Source: Lepus europaeus
Taxonomy: Eukaryota; Chordata; Mammalia; Lagomorpha; Leporidae
Reading direction: 5' to 3'
NCBI RefSeq assembly: GCF_033115175.1
Contig: NC_084831.1
Span: 80,237,502-80,301,501 of the forward strand
Length of the DNA: 64,000 nucleotides
Shown one piece after another: positions 42,546-55,498 of the stretch. Under the pieces are notes generated by a model that saw nothing but the letters and a program-made list of their open reading frames with translations, did no database searches and was not told where the DNA came from. Position 1 is the first letter of the stretch. Each line of letters opens with the position of its first letter. Position numbers and translations under genes: made by a program.

Positions 42546-45500
42546 CATGCTTGATACACTTGAAGGGGAACTATAGACTGACTAGCTCTGGGAATGCTGC
42601 AATCAAGGACGTGTCGGTACCAGGGAGCTTAGCTTTCTACAGACGTCATCAGCATTGTGCTAAGTCAGTTACATCCAGGAACAGATGTAAATTTCACAAC
42701 ATGGTTGTAAACAATCTGCTGTTTAAGCTAATAACAGTCACAGTAGCAGCAGCATTCTCTTTTGTAAAGAGAAAACGAAATTAATTTCTCACACGCATAC
42801 TGAAATGTCAAACCTGTCCCATTGCGTTACTACATTCCTTGTCTCCTTTACCTCAGTTTTGGCACAGTTGCTTCTAACATTGCACTGGTCTCACCAAAAG
42901 CATGGAAGAGCCAGAGCAAGGTAATAACTGCCTATATTATGAAACACTTGTATGTATGTCAAGCATTTTGCTGTTCGTTGACTTACTCCCTTCAGTCCTT
43001 TCCATAACTTTGCCAGGTAGATGTTACTAACCCCCTTTTATGTATAAGGAAGCAGCCTCAGAGAGGTTCAGTAAGTTGCTTAACTTGCACGGGTAGTAAA
43101 CAACCGGTTGCCATCTGGCCTACTACTGCCAACTAATTTCTCTATCTGAATAAGCCATTGCAAGTTTAAGATACATGGAATAATAAAATGCTGTGGCCTA
43201 CAGAGACTTTAAATATAAGGTAGCATGATGTATTTCAATAATAGCAACAAATAACACTTAAGAAATGAGATGGCCGGCGCCGCGGCTCACTAGGCTAATC
43301 CTCCGCCTTGAGGCGCCGGCACACCGGGTTCTAGTCCCGGTCGGGGCACCGATCCTGTCCCGGTTGCCCCTCTTCCAGGCCAGCTCTCTGCTGTGGCCAG
43401 GGAGTGCAGTGGAGGATGGCCCAAGTCCTTGGGCCCTGCACCCCATGGGAGACCAGGATAAGCACCTGGCTCCTGCCATCGGAACAGTGCGGTGCGCCTA
43501 CCGTGGCGGCCATTGGAGGGTGAACCAACGGCAAAAAGGAAGACCTTTCTCTCTGTCTCTCTCTCTCTACTGTCCACTCTGCCTGTCAAAAATTAAAAAA
43601 AAAAAAAAAAAAAGAGAAATTCCTCCTAGCTTTTGATTTCGAATTCCAAAATCTGTGTGATAATAAGCTACCCACCTTAAGTCTTCTACCTCTTCTTCCC
43701 TAAAATATTAGGTATAATGTAAAGACATTGAACTTTTATAGTTAAAATAATTTCTTGATTTCAATTAGCCTGTTTCCAATAGTTCAAAAACATGGTGCAA
43801 GGGGAGTGAATGATAGAGGGTCTGAGATGAATTTTGATTTCTGAGACACTTAGAATTAACATTGCTGACAATAAAGGACTAGAACCTTCTATATTTTTTG
43901 CTGTGGTGCCATTACCTGTGATTTTATATCCTTGGTGCAGATTTGACACTATATAATGCTTTATATAACCCATGCTACTTAAATAGGACACATTTCTGGA
44001 ATTTAGTGTGATTTAAATTGTTGGTAGATAGAATTTTAAAAAGTAAATCTACCAAAGATCTCAAAGAGTATACTTCCTCAATTGAATCTTAATGATTCTT
44101 TCCATCTCTTTAGGGAAAAATTTTTTTCATTCTGTCCTAATCTGTTAGTTGTCAATTTTCTTTTTGGTCTTTCATACTTAAGTGCCTAGTCCATATCTTC
44201 CATCACTATTCTGGACACTGGTGATACAGCACTAAATACAATCAGTAAAGGATCTTCCTTCCTAGAGCTTACATTCTGGCAGAAAATAAACTTGTAAATA
44301 CATCAGATGATAGAGTAAAAAAGCCAGAAGAATAAAGTAATAGGCAAAGTGGTGGTTGTTGCTGTGTTGTGTAGCTAGGATGGTCAGGGCAAGGCTTTCT
44401 GATAGGATGAAATATAAAGAGACCTCAAACAAGTATAATAGAGTCTTCTTTCTTTCCTCCTTTCCTTTCCTTTCCTGTCCTGTCCTGTCCTGTCCTGTCC
44501 TCCCTCCCTTCCTTCCTTCCTTCCTTCCAGAAGCATTTGAGGGCAGAAGGAACAAGTGCAATGTCTGAGGTTGCATAGATACTGGGCCAACTGGTTAGGG
44601 AACTGTCGTCATATGGGACAGGTAAAAATGTGACTTAGATGACAGTGGTAGAGGGGAGTTTCAAAATCTGTATTGGCTGTCAGATTGGCTCTCTGGTGTG
44701 AAAGACAAGTCAAGGATGATGCCAGGATTTTGACTTGCATCGTTTATAAGAAGGGAGAAATGTCTGGAGAAAGGGATTTCCTTAAACATGTACCCCTTTA
44801 AAAAAATTAAAATTTTTAAAAATTTATCTGAGAGGGCAGGCACCGTGGCTCACTTGGTTAATCCTCCACCTGCGGCACCAGCATCCCATCTGGGCCCCGG
44901 GTTCTAGTCCTGGCTGCTCCTCTTCCAGTCCAGCTCTCTGCTGTGGCCCGGGACGGCAGTGGAGGATGGCCCAAGTGCTTGGGTGCCTGCACCCGCGTGG
45001 GAGATCAGGAAAAGCACCTGGCTCCTGGCTTCAGATCGGCGCAATGCCGGCCATAGCAGCCATTTGGAGGGTGACCAACAGAAAAGACCTTTCTCTCTGT
45101 CTCATTGTCTAACTCTGCCTGTCAAAAAATAATTTATTTATTTATTTATCTGAGAGACAGACACCCACTGGTTCACTCTTCAAATGCCTACAGTGGCAGG
45201 CTGAAGCTAGGTAGCAGAAACTCAATCTAGGTTTTCCACATGAGTAGTAGAAACCCAATTTTTGGGGCCATCACTGCTGCCTTCCAAGATCTGATTTAAT
45301 AGGAGGCTAGAATCAAGAGCCAAAGCCAAGAAAGCCAATAATCGAACAAGTCCAGTGACACCAGAGTAGGACACATGCACCCTGACCACTAGGCTTAATG
45401 CCCACCACTAAATGTGTCTTTTTATATTTAGTCTGTAACTATGAGAGATACATCCTAAAGTATGTAAGTGTACTAAACTTGTGAATTTGCATTAAAGTAT

Positions 45501-48500
45501 TTCAGAGGAAAAAGGTAGAAGTAGTTGAAACAAGATCAGGACAGTGTCGATGGTTATAGAAACTGAGTTATGGGTTTTTAAGGTTTCGTTATAACATTTT
45601 TATTATACTGCTATATTTTGGTATATATTTGACATTTTCCATAATGCTTTTTAAAAATAAAACTTAAAAGTGCTTCCAAAATGTAACATGAAATTTGGAA
45701 TTCTGGATAATACGCAACAAAACACTGCTTTCTCTTTTCTGTAGTTAGTCAGTAACTGAGTTCCTACTCTGAATTGTGTTGACATCAGTATAATACCAAA
45801 GTACCAAGTTTCATGCTAAGAATAGTTTAAGAGCTATGACAGTAACTCTGAATAAGCAATTGGGACAGTAGGGAAGGCATTAAGCTTTTTTATTTCTAAA
45901 TAATAATCTCCATTCAAACCAATTTGTACATAAAGGAATAAGCCATCCTTGGGCTGGTCAATTTTATACATTTTCCATTTTACTTAAAAATTTTAAGTTA
46001 AAAAAATCGAAAGTGTTCTTTGCTTTAAAATCATCAAATCAGAGTGTTAAAGCATGCTAGTGTAAGTGAGTTTTATCATCACTCACTCTTCTAAAATTCA
46101 TTTGTAAACTTTGGTACTTTAAAATGAATGTTAAAGTATAATGTATAAATGAATAAGGAGTATTCTTAAATTTATTTGGCTGATTACTTATTTTTAACTT
46201 CCTCAATATAAAAGCATCAAGTAATTTATCCTTGCCAAGATGCAATTTACTAGTGTCTTAAAAGCCATTTATCTTAAAATCAGTCTTTTTAGTCTAGATT
46301 CCTGAGTATTAAACACTTGATTTTAATTAAATTATTTTTAATTTCCAAAATATAATATCATGTACTTTTCTGACTCTAGGCTTTTGTTCATAAAGTTAAC
46401 TGGAGTGCCCTCTACATATTCTGTCCTTCCCTCAAGATACAGGTTCAAATTCATCTCAACTGTGAAGGCTTCTCAGACCACAAGAGCTTGATGTACAATC
46501 CTATAAAATTTTTCTTCTAATGAACAATTATGCAAGGTCTCCGCGAGCTCTAAAATTCTGTGGCTATATGTCTTTCACTTCTTTAAAAAAGATTGTGTGT
46601 CCTAAGGAATCAACTGTATGTTTCCTGTTCCCCTATCACAACATCCAACATGCCTCATTTTAATTTTTGTCATTTTAGCCTAACAAGTTAGTTTCCATAT
46701 GAAAAGTTTACTCTGTGAAGGGAAACAAGAATCATTTAGCATGTTAAATAATTTTGTCATCTTTGCTAGTATTTTTCTAACATTATATTTGCTGACCTTG
46801 AAGATATCTAATACCGGTCTAAAATGTTAAACTGTTCAACCTGTTTTTATTGACTACCTGTTAGATGCTTGGTGTTGAAGATACAAAGATGTATGATATC
46901 TAGTCCCTGCCTTTGTGGACTTCACAGTTTAGCCCCAAATTTGCCATTGTTAAATATCCTTTTTAGCAAATACCCACTTTGTAAATTACTCTTCCTTTCA
47001 TTTGATAATGAATGAAGGAACAGGAGAGTTTATTTTTAATATTTATTTTATTTATTTGAAAGGCAGAGTTAGGGAGAGATATATCTCTCATCCATGATTT
47101 CCCAAATGGCCGCAGTGGCCAGTGCTGGGCCAGACGAGAGCCAGGAGCTTCTTTTAGGTCTCCACATGTGCTGCTTTCCTAAGCACATTAGCAGGGAGCG
47201 GGATTGGAAGTGGAACAGCCAGGACTCTAACCTGTGCACATAGTAGAGGATGGCTATGCTATAGTGCAAATCCTAAGAGAGAGATTTTTAATTCAGAATT
47301 GATTCTAAAGCAAAACTTGACTATCTTTAATGTAAGAGCATATATAGTTATCCCTTGCTATGAAGTGAATTGCTTCCAGAAATTTCCATGAATACCAAAA
47401 CCTCAGGGTATTCACATCACTTACATAAAGTATCACAGTTATTTGCATATATTTTATCTTCTCAACCTTCCATATACTTTAAATCTAGAGTAGTATCTAA
47501 TACTGTCTAAATGCTGTGTAAATAGTTGTTATACCATATTGTTTATGGAACACTTACAGGAAAGTTTTATCTCTGCTCAGTACATTTGTAACCATTGTAG
47601 GCCTAACTACATAGTACATGATCTGAGATTGTTGGCTATGAAGGGCAAAAAAAATAAAATAAAATAAAATCAAGCTAATTTAGGAGAATGTTCATTTTTT
47701 TGGTGTTTTCTATTAACTGATTATTAAACTATGAAATTGTAAACATTTTTTTTTTAGAAAGTCTTTAAAATGTGGTCTTGAGGTTTATTCAGCAAGCATA
47801 ATAGCTTGTCTAAGCTGGAAATAACAAAGATGACTGTGGTGGTGCCATTAACAGGACCCTGTCAGACCCTGGCTAGAATTCCAGCTTGGCTAAACAGCTC
47901 ACTCAGGCCCTTCTAAATTTCCACTTTTATAAACTGTGATGACTTTACCGTGCCTCTCAAACTCTGATAAATAAAAGGTCACATTCAAAATCCATACATT
48001 TTCTCATTGTGCAAAAACTACTTTTAGTGTTGCTTAAAACTGTATTTAAATCTTTTGGTAATATTGATGTTAATTCAATAAACCACTAGGTAGAAGATAA
48101 CTTGTTAACTTGATGTTAAAATTTATACTACATACTCTGTGAATGAGGTAATTAGAAAATCTACAAGATTGTTTTGAATTCATCATTAATTCTTGAAAGT
48201 ATTTTAAGGTAATAACAAAGCTATAAATGATCCTAAACTCTTTTCTACCAAACCACACCCAGTCAATTAATACTGATTACTGTATTCCTGTTTAAAATTA
48301 TCAGACTTGTAGGTCAATTACTTAAATACTGTTAAGACAAAAACTTGAGTTTCAACACAATGTATTTGGAGCATAACTCCAGCATAGTGAAATGACAATC
48401 AAGATTCTTAAATGGGCCACAGAAAGAAGTAATGCAGTGGGAACTAAACCAAATGATACATATTGAAATAATTCTGTATGAGCTCAGAACAGTGGTTCTC

Positions 48501-51500
48501 AGTCTTGGCTGCACTTAAAATTACCCAGGGAATCTTTAAAAATGCCAGTATATGTTGACTGCACCCCTGTCCAGTTAAATTAAAATTTTAGGGGTTGGAT
48601 CTGACATTAGTGTTTTTGAAAGCTTCCCTAGGTAATTCAAAAGAGCATCTAAAATGGAGAACCAAAGGAGAGGGATCCACTTTAAGTTTATTAATATGTT
48701 ATATTCAAAATTTGTGTTATATATTTTCCCCAAAGTAGTTTAGATTACTTTGAATATTACTCTAACCTGAAGAATTGGTGATTAGAGTTTACACTTGATC
48801 ACACACAGCCTTTTTACTTGTAGTTCTTTTTTCTTTCTAGTAAAACAGAATGTGGAATCCAGGCACCTTATTTCATACTCAAGACTATATGCCTATTCTG
48901 TTGTAAAGGATTACGGTACCTGGTGTAATGTGACTGACTCAAAGATAGTCCTTCAAAGAAGAAGGGATTAAACTATCTATTCTCATGCCATTTTGCTCTA
49001 TTAAAATGAAAGACTATGGAAGAATTATACTACAACTATATTTTGGGGAACACTGGGTTGGGTTTCTATGACTCACATTCTAGCTTTCATTGTAGATTGT
49101 TTGCACAGAAGTTCTGTACTGCTACCTATTCATTGAAATAGATGCTTTAAATCAAGTATAGTTTCTCATGAACATCTATTAAGAGTCTACAAAGTCGGCC
49201 GGCGCTGTGGCTTAACAGGCTAATCCTCCGCCTTGCGGCGCCGGCACACCGGGTTCTAGTCCTGGTTGGGGCGCCGGATTCTATCCCAGTTGCCCCTCTT
49301 CCAGACCAGCTCTCTGCTATGGCCCAGGAAGGCAGTGGAGGATGGCCCAAGTCCTTGGGCCCTGCACCCACATGGGAGACCAGGAGAAGCACCTGGCTCC
49401 TGGCTTCAGATCAGCACAATTCACTGGCCGCAGCGGCCATTGGAGGGTGAACCAACAGCAAAAAGGAAGACCTTTCTTTCTGTCTCTCTCTCTCACTGTC
49501 CACTCTGCCTGTCAAAAAAAAAAAAAAATTTCGGATTTGAAGATGTTGAAGACTAAATTTCTCATAGGTTAATGTTTAAGGTTTTGGTAACTAGAGAAGG
49601 ATTTTTTTTCAAAAAAAGAAATAGGCCTTTGCTCATTTGAAAAGGGTGCTGTTGTTAAAATTTTATGTTTGTGTTAAGGCAGTATTATTATCCTAACTTG
49701 ATCATAAAATCCCTGAGGACAAAAAACACATCATAAGCTGATCTTCTTGTAGTAAAGATTATTGTATGTTACATATAATAAGTATTGTATTTACATTTTC
49801 TCTGAACTGATTATTAAAATTACACTATGAATTTTATGAATAGCAACTATTTTCTAAGAAAAAGTCTTAAAAATATACTTTCAAGAAGTGGGCATTTGGC
49901 TTAAGCAGTGAAGGCACTGGTTGGGATGCTCATATCCCATTTCAAAGTGCCTGGGTTTAGGTCCCGGCTCTGCTTCTAACTCCAGCCTCCTGCTCATGCA
50001 CACACTGGCACATGGCAGGAGTAATTGGATTCCCTGCCACCCATGTGGAAGTCATGGATTGAGTTCCTGACTCCTGCTTTAGCTGGAACTTGTGGGCATT
50101 TGAGGGTTGAACCAGGCAGGGATGGTAGTTCCCTGAGTGTGTGAGTGTGTCTGTCTGTCTCTCCCTTGCTCTTTCTGCCTTCAAATAAATAACTCTTTAA
50201 AACAAAACACTGCTGTTTATTTTTAAAAAGATAATACTAGAAATATTATTGTGTGCTTCCCCTGCACCCTTCTTAATTTAAGATAGGATTTAGGTTACCC
50301 TTAATGGAGTGAATAATTATTAAATATGTAGGAAACAGAGATGGAGCCAGTGTGAAGAAAGACTCAGGGACAGGGAAACACAGAATACGTTGGAATAATG
50401 GTGATAAACATAGAAAATATTAATTTATCAAAGTCAAATATATACTAGAAAGATGGTATGGCATATTATATGACTGTAATACAAACAGATGTAAGATTGA
50501 ATCCCAATACAGATACCTTAGGAAAAATGTTCAGTCACTCAACCACAACTTATCATTGAAATTATGATTCTTGCCCATATTAAAAGATTCTTTTGAATAT
50601 TTGAAATAAAACATAATTCTTACTATGTGGCATTTTAAAACATTTATTTAGCCATGCTATTGTTAAGAGGCTGGCACTGAGGTATAGCTGGTAAAGCTGC
50701 CGCCTGCAGTGCCAGCATCCCATATGGGCACTGATTCGAGTCCCGGCTGCTCCACTTCTGATCCAGCTCCCTGTTAATGTGCCTGGGAAAGCAGCAGCAA
50801 GTTGCCCACATGCTTCGGCCATTGCACCTGTGTGGGAGATCCAGAAGAAGCTCCTGGCTTCAGATCAGCTCAATTCTGACCATTGCAGCCATTTGGGGAG
50901 AGAACCAGCAGATAGAAGACTTCTCTCTCTCTGCCTCTGCTTCTTCTGTAACTCTGCCTTTCAAATAAATAAATAAGTCTTAAAAAAAAAAAAAAAAAAA
51001 GAATATAGAAGTGTGGGGCCGGTGCTGTAGCACAGTGGATTAAAGCCCTGGTCTGCAGCACTGGCATCCCATATGGTGGTCGGTTTGAGTCCCAGCTGCT
51101 CCTTTTCCCATCCAGCTCCCTGCTAATGCACCTGGGGAAGCAGCAGAGGATGGCCCAAGTGCTTGGGCCCTTGCAGCCACATAAGAGACCTGGAAGAAGC
51201 TCTTGGCTCCTACTTTCAGCCTGGCCCAGCCCTGGTCATTGCAGCCATTTGGGAAGTGAACCAGCAGATTGGAAGACCTCTCTCTCTGTCTCTACCTCTC
51301 TCTCTAACTCTGTTTCTAATAGTCTTTTTTTAAAATAAAGATATAAGAAAAATATGATATTCTTGAAAAAAAGAAAACTTTTAAAGAAATTAGCAGGTAA
51401 AACAATCACATAATGTACTAAAGTGTAAAGCATAGATATACATAGAGTGAAGTATACTAATTGTTTTCAGTCTTAGAAAATGTAGATAAGCGTGAGGTGA

Positions 51501-54500
51501 GATTTATTACTGGTACTTAAGTACATAGTTTATGTGAACCCTCCCTTAGAATTACTATTTTCTGAAGAGGTATTCTGCAGTTAGACTATCTCACTGATTT
51601 GTAAGGTTTCCTTATATTATTGTTTATTTTTGTCCTTCTGAACTAGAATAATAAACTACTCATGTTTGTTTGTAGAATCTTATTTTGTAAATCAGTTTAC
51701 ATATTTCTTTGTTTCTTCCTCAGACTGGATACAAATATTTATTACCATATTATACTTGTACTTCTATCTTTTTTTACTTAAAAAAAAAAAAAAGGGTACT
51801 TAATGAGGTAACTACAAGGTAGTACCATAAAGGACCAGCACTGTGGCACAGTGGATTAAATCCCTAGCCTGCAGCGCCAGCAACACATGTAAGCACTGCT
51901 TTGAGTCCTGCCTGTTCCACCTCCTATCCAGCTCTCTGCTAATGCATCTGGGAAAGCAGCAGAGGACGGCCCAATTCCTTGGGCCCCGGCATTCACATGG
52001 GAGACCCAGAAGAAGCTCCTGGCTTCGGATCAGCTCAGCCCCAGCTAAATGAGGAGTGAACCAGGGTGGAAGGCACCTTTCCTACCCTCCCCATCTCTCT
52101 CTCTCTATAACTCCATCTTTCAAATAAATCTTTAAAAAAAAAAAAAAAGGTAGTACCATGATAGTCAACAAATAAAATATTAAATATGGGCCGGCGCCGT
52201 GGCTCATTAGGTTAATCCTCCGCCTGCGGCACGGGCAACCCGTGTTCTAGTCCCAGTTGCTGTTCTTCCAGTCCAGCTCTCTGCTGTGGCCCAGGAAGGC
52301 AGTGGAGGATGGCCCTTGGGCCCTGCACCCACATGGGAGACCAGGAGGAAGCACCTGGCTCCTGGCTTCGGATCGGTGCAGTGCACCTGCTGTAGCGGCC
52401 ATTTGGGGGCTGAACTAACGGAAGGAAGACCTTTCTCTCTCTCTCTCTCACTGTCTAAATCTGCCTGTCAAAAAAAAAAAAATTGGTTGCTGCTTAGCTT
52501 CTAAAAAATATATATATATTAAATATGTAAACAAGCCTTTTGACCTGAAGATGGAAACATCTTATTTTCCAAATAATTAATTTTCTGATTGATTGATCTC
52601 TATAATACCATCAGGAGAAAACTTGTCCTGAATCCTAACTTGTGTCAGATAAATTCAGTGACTGTTTCTTTAATCACTATTTTAAAACTTTTTTTTGAAA
52701 AATTCATTTATTGAAAGAGTTATAGAGAGAGGGAGAGACAGAAATCTTCCATCCACTGGTTTACTCCCCAAATGTCTACAATAGCTGGGGTTGGGCCAGG
52801 CCAAAGCCAGGAGCTTCATCCAGGTCTCCCAGTGGATTCAGGGGCCCAAGTACTTGGGCCATCTTCCACTACTTTACCCAGGCCATTAGCAGAGAGCTGA
52901 ATTGGAAATGGAGTAATAGGAACTCAAACCGGCACCCATATGGGATGCTGGTGTCATAGGAAGTGGATTTACCCACTAAGCTACAATGCCAGCCTCATTT
53001 AAAAAACTTTTTAGAAAATTCCAGGCTGTTTCTTTAATTCCAGTGTGTTTTTTGAACATCTAATAGGTAAAGCTTTTTAATTTTTATTTTTGTTTGAGAA
53101 GCAGAGTTACAGAACTTTGATCTACTGGTCTCCCCAAATGCTGAGGTCCTGGGAACTCAATCCAAGTCTCCCACGTGGGTGGCAGGTACCCATCTACTTG
53201 TACCATTATCTGGTGGCTACCAGAGTACATGTTAGAAGGAAGCTGGAATTGGGAGCAGAATTGGGACTCAGAACTCAGGCACACCAATAACTGATGTCTT
53301 AACTGCTAAGCCAAACACTGCACCCTGTTAGATAACATTTTATGTTCTGAAAAAAATAGTCCTGTAGGTTTATACTGCTTAGATAATACTCAATTATTTC
53401 TCCTATAACAGAGACCATGTCTTCTAGTTTTCAGAAGAATGCCTAAAAACTGACCTCATAAATACTGATTTTTAATATCACTGATCTTTTAATCTTATTT
53501 GTTCTTTGTTATTAAATATAAATTAAGGCTTTCCAGAAAATAATTAATATTGATACTTCATATACGTAAAGGTGATGCTAAGGATCCTATAGAAATAATG
53601 CAACTGTAAATAAATCATCAGAGGACTATATATTCTACCCTTAAATCTTTACATAGATAATTTCTTTTCAGCCTCAGGCTATTTCTTTTTTGTTTTTTTG
53701 GTTTTTTTGTTTTTTTGTTTTTTGACAGGCAGAGTTAGAGAGAGAGACAGAGAAAAAGGTCTTCCTTCCGTTGGTTCATCCCCCAAATGGCCGCTGCAGC
53801 AGCACACTGTGCCAATCCAAAGTCAGGAGCCAGGTGCTTCCTCCTGGTCTCCCATGTGGGTGCAGGGCCCAAGCACTTGGGCCATCCTCCACTGCCTTCC
53901 TGGGCCACAGCAGAGAGCTGGACTGGAAGAGGAGCAACCGGGATAGAATCCGGTGCCCCAACCGCGACTAAAACCCGGTGTGCCGGCACCACAGGTGGAG
54001 GATTAGGCAAGTGAGCCGCAGCGCCGGCCTCTCAGGCTATTTCTTAATTGCTCAGAGATGCTATTTCTCTGATCACTCCCATCTCATACTCTTCTGAGCC
54101 CGGGTCTCCCATCCCTTCCCCATTGAAGCCTTCCCTAATTTCTTTTGCTCCCCCCCCCAAAATGAATACTTAGTAATATTTTTTTTTGACAGGCCGAGTT
54201 AGTGAGAGACAGAGAGTAAAGGTCTTCCTTCCGTTGGTTCACCCCCCAAATGGCTGCAACGGCCAGAGCACTGCACCAATCCGAAACCAGGAGCCAGGTG
54301 CTTCCTCCTGGTCTCCCATGCAGGTGCAGGGCCCACGGACTTGGGCCATCCTCCACTGCCCTCCCGGGCCACTACAGAGAGCTGGACTGGAAGAGGAGCA
54401 ACTGGGACAGAATCTGGTGCCCTGACCGGGACTAGAACCCGGGGTGCCGGCACCGCAGGTGGAGGATCAGCCTAGTGAGCCACGGCGCCGGCCAATTCTT

Positions 54501-55464
54501 CGTAATATTTAAACTCATTATGTCTCTCAAGAAACAGAAGTACCACCTATGTTGAGTCACTCCCCACAGTCTTTATGTCTTTGTCATCAGCTTGTTTATT
54601 ATCCTCCTTGTTAAAATGTTAGCTTCCTAAGAGCAAAGACCTTATCTGCTTTGTTGGCTGCAGAAACCCATGTGCTTAGAGCAGTGCCTGGCATCTGTGT
54701 AGATGCTGATAAATATTTGTTGAAGGAATGAATGAAATGAACAAATAGCTATACTTATAAAAGGGGAATTTTAAAAAAAGATGTATTTATTTATTTGAAA
54801 GGCAGAGTTAGAGAGAGGGAAAGACAGAGAGCTGAGAGCTTCCATCCACTGGTACACTCCCCAAATGGCCACAATGGCCGGAGCTGGACTGATCTAAAAC
54901 CAAGAGCCAGAAGCTTCTTCTGGGCCTCCCACAAGGATGCAAGGGCCCAAGGAGTTGGGTCATCTTCCACTTTTTTCTAAAAGGGGAATTTATGCTTGTG
55001 TTTCTAATTTTTTTGAAGATTTATTTATTTGAAAGTGTTAGAGAAGGAGAGATAGAGATCTTCCATCCACTGGTTCGCTTCTCAGATGGCCACAACGGCC
55101 AGGACTGGGCCAGGCGGAGGCCAGGAGTTTAATTTCAGGTCTCCCGCATGGGTGGCAGGGATCCAGTCACTTGGGCCATCTTCTCCTTTTTGCAGGCCAT
55201 TAACAAGAAGCTAGATCAGAAATGGAGCAGCCTATATGGGATGCTGGTGTCACAGGCGGCAGCTTAACCCTCTACATGACAGCACTGACCCCTGTGATTC
55301 CGATTTTTAAAATGCAAAAAATTTTTCTTAAATCATCATTTTGAATTGATTTTAACCTGGTTGTAGTCTCTTTTTTTCCCTTTCTACTGGTTGCTTATAT
55401 GGAAGATTTTCTGTCTGACCGTTGGTGGTAGACTCTGATCTGTATAGGAAGTCTATGCTTACAT

Positions 55465-55498
<34 letters not shown>

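Noticed and set aside
41147..42559. Several long open frames on both strands in the CpG island
   Set aside because: They arise because GC-rich DNA has few stop codons. They lack known domains and overlap each other on both strands. Only 41,782-41,853 is supported as coding.
42303..42784. A further exon or divergent gene just after the CpG island
   Set aside because: No splice-site pair with a conserved frame and no recognisable protein. The open frames are not related to a known family.
47340..47590. Possible DNA transposon remnant in SH3GLB1 intron 1
   Set aside because: The text has a familiar look (ATCCCTTGCTATGAAG, AATACCAAAACCTCAGG) but I could not fix family or borders, so it is listed only as unassigned intron.
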